A stretch of 64,000 nt of DNA, from the NCBI GenBank assembly GCA_026182355.1, contig JAPFBL010000068.1, positions 10,019,001-10,083,000 on the forward strand. Reading direction: 5' to 3'. A program made the translations under genes and the position numbers. This DNA is from Hermatobates lingyangjiaoensis. Lineage: Eukaryota; Arthropoda; Insecta; Hemiptera; Hermatobatidae. This document shows positions 51,201 to 60,200 of this stretch, piece by piece (positions within the stretch are counted from its first letter, which is position 1; each line of letters begins with the position of its first letter). The notes beneath the pieces are model-generated. The model worked only from the letters and a program-made list of their open reading frames with translations, was not told the DNA's origin and made no database searches.

Positions 51201-54200
51201 CCGAACAGCTGAAGGCCCTTTGGTTGAAGCCTTCAAGAACTGTTATGAAAAATGGGAAGAACACTGATGGACATATGACCCACTGAACTTATCTCAAAGT
51301 GACAACTAAATTTCTTCATAACTTATATATTATAATTGTAAATGCTATTTTAATCATTGACAACAGCAACAGTAGATCAATTATGTCAGAGGTCAGCTGC
51401 AAAAGTATGTAATGCTTAATAACTAACACGGTTTACAATAATTTAAATAAACATTTTTTCAGATTAATAAAGGATACAAGAACAATTAGAAATTAAATAT
51501 TACATCAAGCAGAAGAAATAAGAATATATCACTTAAGAATAAAAAATAAATACAAACCACGCTAGGAAATTTTACAGCACTGAACAGAATCTTTCTGCCA
51601 TCATAAGCAAAAAAGTTTTGGGGACAGTGATTCTGACGAAATTGTTCCACGACTTTCCTAAAACATAACCACAATTTTTTTTTATGAAGCAGCCACAACC
51701 AATAGGTAATTAAATAACTAATATAACATAAATAAGTAATAAACAACAGATTATTGTTACATTACTGATAATTCTCTACTAAAGATATGTAAATGGAAAT
51801 TTACATCATTAACTAGCCTATATTATTTAAAATCTTTGGTGTACAATACGGTTCTTGTGAGTAAATTAATCTAAATCAGGATTTCAGGGAAAAGTTAAAC
51901 AGTAAGATAAAAGCACCAGAACAAAAATAACATATTTCCAATTATACTAAAGTGCCAACAGCATTAAGGAAAATGAAATTCTTTCTTTCTTCTTATTACT
52001 TCAATTACATTAATGGCAAGACAATTTATAATATTCCTTTCACTTAAAAATTAATTTATTTTAAACATGAAAAAGTTTATATTAATGAATATGGATGTCT
52101 AACTAAATATGAGTAAAAGTTTAAATGTGACAGGTCAAATAGAGACAACCAATTTGAACGGGCAAATATGAAGTACATTAATTAAGATAAAGGCATTTTA
52201 TAAAATAAAATTTATCAACCAACACAAAAACCAAATTTTTAGAATAACCCAACAGATAAAATAAATTTTAGTTTTATCACTTTATGCATCACCAGAAGGG
52301 TAATGATATGTTTTTGTTAAGCAATTAAAACATAAGTTCAATGTAATAAGGATAAAATTATTTATATATCTCACCAGTACATATAAAAAGGTTTTTCTGG
52401 ATCAATAGCTACATCATACATATGAACGATCGTATTTTTTGGCAATTTAACTTCAAAATGATTAACATGAATTTGTATTTTCCTGCCAACTGTCCCAGGA
52501 GCTTTCATCAAAGGAAGCCTATTTCTAGATCCAGATGTCACAGTTAATGACTTCATCTTTGAAGATAAATCTATGGCAAAAAAGACTATAAAAATATATG
52601 TATTGTAGTAACCCAGAAAAATAAATTAAGCATACCTTCAAAGAATAATAATGAAACATGTTATGAGATGTTTTAACATTTTCAACATATACAAAAATTT
52701 CAAGATTAAAATATCACTGAATCAATTTACTATCACTGAATTGTCCACGAAGTTGCGTTCTTTCAAGTAATTCTATTACTGTACTTGAGAAAACATTTCA
52801 TCCTACAGACCAACTAAAAATTCTGACATTATGTACTCAAAGGCTCCGTTAAAAAAAACCCAAGCAGTTTGATATTGTTAACTTATAGTAAAGTTGAATC
52901 CAGACCACTTCAGATTTTATTATTATAAGAAAAGTATAATAGAAAGTGTGTTGATGGTGATTAGTAAAAAAACAAGCACCTTGGTAACCCCTGAGTGGCA
53001 AGTGTAACATCGATAATTTAGTATTTCTTAAATAGAACGAACAAAACCATCAACGACAATTTACTAAGTCTATCAAAAAAATTAACTACCTACAAAAAAT
53101 TGCATATTACAATGAATGAATTTGTGATGATTTATTTAATTGTAGAGTAACTGGTGTTTTTTGTGACATCTCACATATATATATGTGCATATATGACAGT
53201 AATGTGCATAAGCTCAAATATAACATCATTTCACAACGAACACAACTCTTAAAATAAAAATAAAAATCAATAATAGAAATAAAAATCCTAAGCCGCACTA
53301 TGATACTCAGAAATGGAACTAAGATTTTCAACCAAAACAACTGGCCTTCGTCAGAGTTCCTGTATGACTCTGATTCAGTTAATCTTAAGAACTCTTCCTT
53401 AACAAGTAAAAAGGAAACAAAAAGTTTTTTTGGAAATTTGGAAAACAAACATTTAAATCAGAGCTATCATCAGTTCTGAGACAGTATTTGATTTTTTGCA
53501 ATCACCAAATTTTTGAAAATGAAAAATAATATTCCGATTGTTTGCCTCATTAGTGAGTCTAATTGTTTGACTTATTGCAGTAGTCAATCTTTGTGCCAAT
53601 ATATGCAAATAACGTTACGGAATAATTAATATGCACACGGATTGACTTGTCATTAATATACCGAAAACGACTGCACAATTAACATTGTATGGTAACAACA
53701 GTTAGACATGAAGAAACGTGTTTCCATAAATGCGACTCTCAGAAAAAAATCAAACAAAGGATCCACAAGCGAAGTTCAGTCCATTCAAGGTGAACACAGA
53801 AAAACAGCATAGAGTGTGCCACACATTTCTTGGTAATCTCCAAAAAAATATTCAGTCAATTTTTCACACATAGAAGACAAATATTACTTTTCCCGACCAC
53901 CAAGATCGTTTAAAGGTTACAATACTTCAATCAATAAAAGACGCAAAAAATGAAAATACATATATGTTGGAAGTCGAAAACCCAGATTTACCTGTATTTA
54001 AAGTATCAGTTAAACTATTGTTTCATTATGTTGTGAAAATAAATTTTAAAAACAAAAACTCTTTTTTCTAAAACATTAACGGCTCTTTCCAACCCACTAA
54101 TAATACTAAAGCTGTCAGCATGTCTAAGTTAATTTAGACTCTAGACGTTTAAACAACCGAGAAAAGGAAAATTTTATTTCGTTCAGGAGAACAAGAAATT

Positions 54201-57200
54201 TACTGTCATGTATTCACCTAATTAAGCTTATTAGGCATCTTCACCATTATTTTTTTTAATGCAAAAAAAATCATCAATGAATCAAAAACACTCTCCTCAA
54301 CTAAATATACTCTTGTGGAATACAAATGATATTAATTAGCAGAGATATTCCTCAAAAATAACCACATAGATCTGGTTCTCATAATGGGAACACACTTCAC
54401 ACCTTTACTTACACATACACAGCTATACCCCGACACAACACCCATAATGATAAGAGAAAATAAAAAAAATCTGGAGTGGCCTACACTCAACTTTACTATA
54501 AGTAACTTAATATCAAATTTCTTGAGTATATAATATATAACGTGTCAATTAAGCATAATGTAAACATCTAAATGGGATATGATTATTAGTCTTTCATTCC
54601 TGAGGTAGTAGAGATAGTGATTGAAGGACATATCAATATATAAGCTTATTTTCGTATATCACAAAGCTGATGCAAATAATTTCATTAGTATAACTACAGC
54701 AGTAATAACATATTTGAAAAACCAAAGTGAACATTTCTTGATACGAAATATTCTTCTACAAGAGAACATGGCCTCTGTTCAAATAGCCAGTGGATTTCTT
54801 ACATCGTTTACTTGACATCCTTCTACATCGAATATTAAAGTAAAATTTTCAAATTTAAAACATGAAAATGCCCTTTTTTTCTCTGAAAAACATCATAAAC
54901 AGCTAAGAAAATGTTGTTTTAAGGTGATTTATAATTAAAGATGTACGATAATTACATTTATTAATCTCTAAACGAAAGATTTCAATTTTGAATTATCTTT
55001 TACATTTTTGTTTTTTTACGGAATTATTATACTTTGAATTTTATGGCTTCTTAGTATTTTATAAGATCATTTTCCTTCCCCTTTGTCAAATAACATATAT
55101 ACGAATTTTTTCTGAGTGAGTGTTATAATTTTCCTGCACATATTATTCCTCTTACATCTCATATAAGTCAATAAACAATTTAAACTGTTGCTTTATAAAT
55201 ATCAATTTTATCTCAGTGGATTTGCTCAAAAAATTTCTAAGTCCATGTAAACAATGAAAAAAAAATTTAAAAATTCGACAAGTATAACAGGTGATCTCTT
55301 AGTCTAAGATAAACAAATAGTTTTTATAGCGTTATTGCTCTTTCCCATAATTGAAACTTCATGATTTTTTTTTTATGAATTGCTAATTTTTTGTTCCATT
55401 TTTGGACAAATTTTCATTATTTTTTAACGAGCCGTTTAGCGTCAAAAAAACATTTTCTGAAAACACAAATCTTTCACTCTACACGTAATGTTCTATTTAT
55501 AGGCATAGTTTCATTGTTGTCCGTCAAACAGTATGGCTTGTATCGCTCTCATAAGGTTTGAGATTGAATTATAAGTCAAAATTTTTACATTTTATTGAAA
55601 AAAAAATATTTCCTGTTGATGTAAAATTCTGAATATATTTTTCGTTTGTTCCATTTGTAACCTCAAAGATAATGTCAAAATTTCAAAATTCTAGGGTTAT
55701 CAGTTTAGGAGAAATAAATGTTTTAAAAAAAACGGTTTTTGGCAAAAAAAGTGACTTTCCCATCATGCATAATTCTTCCCAAACAATAGGGATCTTCGTC
55801 ATTATGGGGCCCATTTTTGTGTAAAATATCAACTTGATCCATCAAAGATTCTGGACCGTAGCGTGGTAACAAGCAATGCTAACACACTCACCCACCCACC
55901 CCCACACACACAGACATCATCGTAAAAACTTCATAAAACGACTTCTGGGACCTCAAAACATGTAGTTCCATCAAAATCTCGAGATCGAATTTTTCCACGA
56001 TCGCTATACTTTACTTATAGTAAAGTAAAAAACCCTTGTGTTTGCCAAAAACTCCGCCCTCCATCGCTTTGTTCTCATTCCTCTAACTGAATCAGTACAA
56101 GCCACCATCGTATTACTCAGCACTTTCCCTAGTGATCTCATTGTTGCAATTAGTATCAACCAAATAAGCACATTATATCCAAGAGACACATAACAGAACG
56201 ACGTGAACTTATTTTTTAACTGTTCAGGCAAAACAGTACCATCATGGAATTTCACCCTACTAAAAGTGAATAGAACTTAAACAATGGGTATTATCATAAC
56301 GAACGCCATATCTCTTTTTATAGAAATGTGTTGCAGTTTCTATTTTCGTGTATTATGTCCTATCCTAAAGTAATACACTTAAAAAGATATAACTTTACAT
56401 AATAATAATTATACATGCTTCACCCGGTTTATCTTGTTGAAGACGTAATTGCTCCTCTTGTCGTGGTGCTTGCTGCTGTTTCTGTGGTGCTTCCTGCGGT
56501 TGTCGTGGAGTTTGTTCCTGTTGTCCAGGTGATTGCTGCTGTTGTTGAGGTGTTTGTTGCTGCCCTCTCTCTCTTCCCCTAGGTCCAGAAGCCTGTTGCT
56601 GCTCTTGATGTGATTGCTGCTGTTGTTGAGGTGCTTGTTGCTGCCCTCTCCCTTTTCCCCAAGGTCCAGAAGCCTGTTGCTGCTGTTGTTGAGGTGCTTG
56701 TTGCTGCCCTCTCCCTTTTCCCCAAGGTCCAGAAGCCTGTTGCTGCTGTTGTTGAGGTGGTTGTTGCTGCCCTCCCTCTCTTCCCCAAGGTCCAGAAGCC
56801 TGTTGCCGCTCTTGATGTGATTGCTGCTGTTGTTGAGGTGTTTGTTGCTGCCCTCTCTCTCTTCCCGAAGGTCCAGAAGCCTGTTGCTGTTCTTGATATG
56901 ATTGCTGTTGTTGTTGAGGTGCTTGTTGCTGCCCTCTCCCTTTTCGCCAAGGTCCAGAAGCCTGTTGCTGCTGTTGTTGAGGTGATTGTTGTTGCCCTCT
57001 CTCTCTTCCCCAAGGTCCAGAAGCCTGTTGCTGCTCTTGATGTGATTGCAGCTGTTGTTGAGGAGTTTGTTGCTGCCCTCTCTCTCTTCCCCTAGGTCCA
57101 GAGGCCTGTTGCTGCTCTTGATATGATTGCTGCTGTTGTTGAGGTGCTTGTTGCTGCCCTCTCCCTTTTGCCCAAGGTCCAGAAGCCTGTTGCTGCTGTT

Positions 57201-60200
57201 GTTGAGGTGTTTGTTGCTGCCCTCTCCCTTTTCCCCAGGGTCCAGAAGCCTGTTGCTGCCCTCTCCCTCTTCCCCAAGGTTCAGAAGCCTGTTGCTGCCC
57301 TCTCCCTTTTCCCCAAGGTCCAGAAGCCTGTTGCTGCTGTTGTTGTGGTGCTGTCAATGAATCAAACAAAAACATAAAAATAATCAAACCTTTCACAAAT
57401 AACCGCATACCTGAAACTCGAATGTTACACACAACAAACACGGTATACTTTATCCAAACTCAAAACTACAAGCAATAAAACTACCAAAAAAGAAATATAT
57501 GAATATCCTTTTCAACCCCTTCCAACAATACAGTCGATAATAAAAAATTAATCATACCATAAACAAATTCTGAGTATAAACAACAGGTCTTGAAAGAAAT
57601 CCAATGTAGAAACTTTCCCAATATAAGAACAGTATTCGTAAATGGAACCAAAGTCCACTAATCAAGAACATACTGTTACAATCATTTTCGAACTAATATA
57701 CAGTAATCCCTCGCAAGTTCACGGTTCCGTTTTCGCGAGTTCAGTATTTCGCGGGGTCTTTAAATTTAAAATATAAAAAAATATTCAAATAACAGTAAAA
57801 ATTAAAATATACAACTCGTAATGAAAAAGTACAGTAGTTGGTACTAGAGAAGAAAATATACAGGATTCTTCTTGTTCGATCGAGAAAGATATAAAACAAG
57901 CAGTGATATGCTGGGTCAAAATATAGTCTAGAGTCTTAAATTAAATGCTAATAAAAGATATTAATAAATATTAATTAAAGACAAAAAAATTAATGAAAAT
58001 ATTAAAACATAATCAATTGTAACAAGAGAATAATAAAAATATCAAAAGATAGTAGTTGAAATTAATAAAAAAATAACCAAAGATGTTCCTTTGATCAGAT
58101 TGGCTAATTCATATAGCCCAACTACCAGTTTACCACGCCACCCACGCACAACACATTAGTCTTTGCTCAGAATCATTTCTAATTTACTTCCTTTGGTTTT
58201 TCATTTTTATTTACGAAACAGTACAGTATTCAGTAAGATCGGGATTCCCTCTCTGTTGGAGACATCGTTATTTGAGCTTTAGAGGTTTATATTAAGGCAC
58301 GTCAATTATTCGCGGATTTTCGCTTTTCGGGGTGTCTTCGGTCCCCATTACCCACAAAAAGTGAGGGATTACTGACATATATTCAGAACAACTATACCAT
58401 ATTACGTAATTAGTATTATATTGAGACTCTCCCTGAAAATAGATTAGATAATTGTTAGTGCTTTACCATCTTGTTTTTGTTGATACTCTCCCTGTTCCAT
58501 TCCACGCTGTTGTTTACCTTTACCCCAAGGACCCGAAGGCTCATCCCTTCTTTCTAAAAATAAAAAAAAAATATTAACTCATAATTCATAAACCAAATAA
58601 TTCAATTACTGTTTACTTTTATTAAATAATGCCTGTACTAAACCACACATCATAATACCATGCATAATAAAGGACACCAACATTGTTGGAGTGGGCTTTT
58701 TATTTCATCGATAAAACTAATTGCTTTCTTGAAATCTGTACAACTAAATGGATAGCATGGAATAAGATATATAAGAAGGATAAAGAAACTAACACATATG
58801 AACTGTTACTAAATCCAAATGAATAATAACTGTTGATTCTATACGGCACTTAAATAGGTATGAACATTATGAATCCTTGGAATTTCATTTACACTTGAAT
58901 ATATTTATAACTTAGTTTATTCCAAGTATAACAAGTTTAAGATATTCTGAGACAACTTCACTTGTGTGGAGACTTTTGTTGGTTTATCCATTTTATCTCA
59001 GAATGAGTAAATACCACACAATTACGGATTGCACAACTAATGATTTAAAGTTTAAGATAATTGATAATACTGAAGGGCATATCTTAGGAATGTATACATT
59101 TCAGTATTCTACTGATCGGTGGTTGCACGAGTTTTTCCGGACACGGAATATATTTTTCCTCAGGAATACTGAAACATATGTTGAGATATGGACTATGCCT
59201 GTACAAAGCACCACTTTTAGAACAGGTTTTCCACAAGCATCCCTATTAAATCTCTTAAAGGTATTTATAGTGTTTAGTGGTAGTCGGGGACTGTATAAGA
59301 TTGTTAAATCAATTGTCAGTGAGGGCTAAATTTTACTTTATTGGCCTTCCAGGCCACTGGAACATATAAGGCTAATGCAAGGCCAATGAACTTGCCCGAT
59401 CTCCACTCTTTTTTCATCACAGAATATCCTTTCAACAAAGTATCAGTGACCGTGTTGAACAATAATGGACCACGGAGGAGGGATATCTGTCCCATTTCAA
59501 AAAAATATGGCCTTCTTGAAATTTCCCAAGACTTAAAGAACTTCATTCTAGGAGTAGTGGTACGGTAGCCAATGTGATTTCTTTTCCTTGCACTGGAAAA
59601 GGAAAAAACGCTTCCAACTTGGGTCTGGAGGCATGGGATATTAGCTTCTCTTGTCAAAGCAAGGAAGAAAAGTCCTGGTCTAGCTCAAAAAAAAGAAGGG
59701 AACATTTGGAGTCTAAGTTTTTGACAATCATGAGAACGAACATATCAGCCACTGATATCAGGTATCTAAATAAATTCATTGTTCCTTCGGGATGGTTCGA
59801 GTGACTAGCGACAGACGAAAATTGCCCTTATGTTGTGGTATCAAACGAGAAGAGACTTGTGTCCTATGCGACTCCTCTCTCGGTACGGTCACTACATACT
59901 AACTTAACCTAAACACAACAAACACGGTATACTTTATCCAAACTCAAAACTACAAGCAATAAAACTACCAAAAAAGAAATATATGAAAATCCTTTTCAAC
60001 CCCTTCCAACAATACAGTCGATAATAACAAATAATCATACCATAAACCAAATCTGAGTATAAACAACAGGTCTTGAAAGAAATCCAATGTAGAAACTTTC
60101 CCAATAAAAGAACAGTATTCGTAAATGGAACCAAAGTCCACTAATCAGGAACATACTGTTAGAATCATTTTCGAACTAATATAATAGTTTTAGAACAACT

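Larger units (their letters stand above)
45392..51557 (-). other. AGO2 intron 6 (largest)
   Basis: 6.2 kb with a 147 bp satellite (45459-46034), copy 2 of the three-copy repeat (47862-50293) with an inserted element, and a mariner-type relic (51160-51300). 46035-47860 shows nothing recognisable. Confidence 0.8.
57429..58870. repeat. Segmental duplication, unit 1 (contains AGO2 exon 3)
   Basis: Matches 59912-60678 over its whole length once the 674 bp insertion at 57701-58374 is removed. Shared blocks include ACACAACAAACACGGTATAC, AACTATACCATATTACGTA and GACACCAACATTGTTGGAG. Confidence 0.92.

Noticed and set aside
56610..57377. Several overlapping ORFs on the + strand and other frames across the AGO2 repeat exon
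   Set aside because: They are by-products of repeat units whose length is a multiple of three. The - strand frame alone joins in phase to exons on both sides and fits AGO2.
58964..59329. ORF of 121 residues on the + strand within AGO2 intron 2
   Set aside because: Its end runs into the LINE in a frame different from that of the RNase H. The rest matches nothing, so it is taken as a chance frame across a repeat border.
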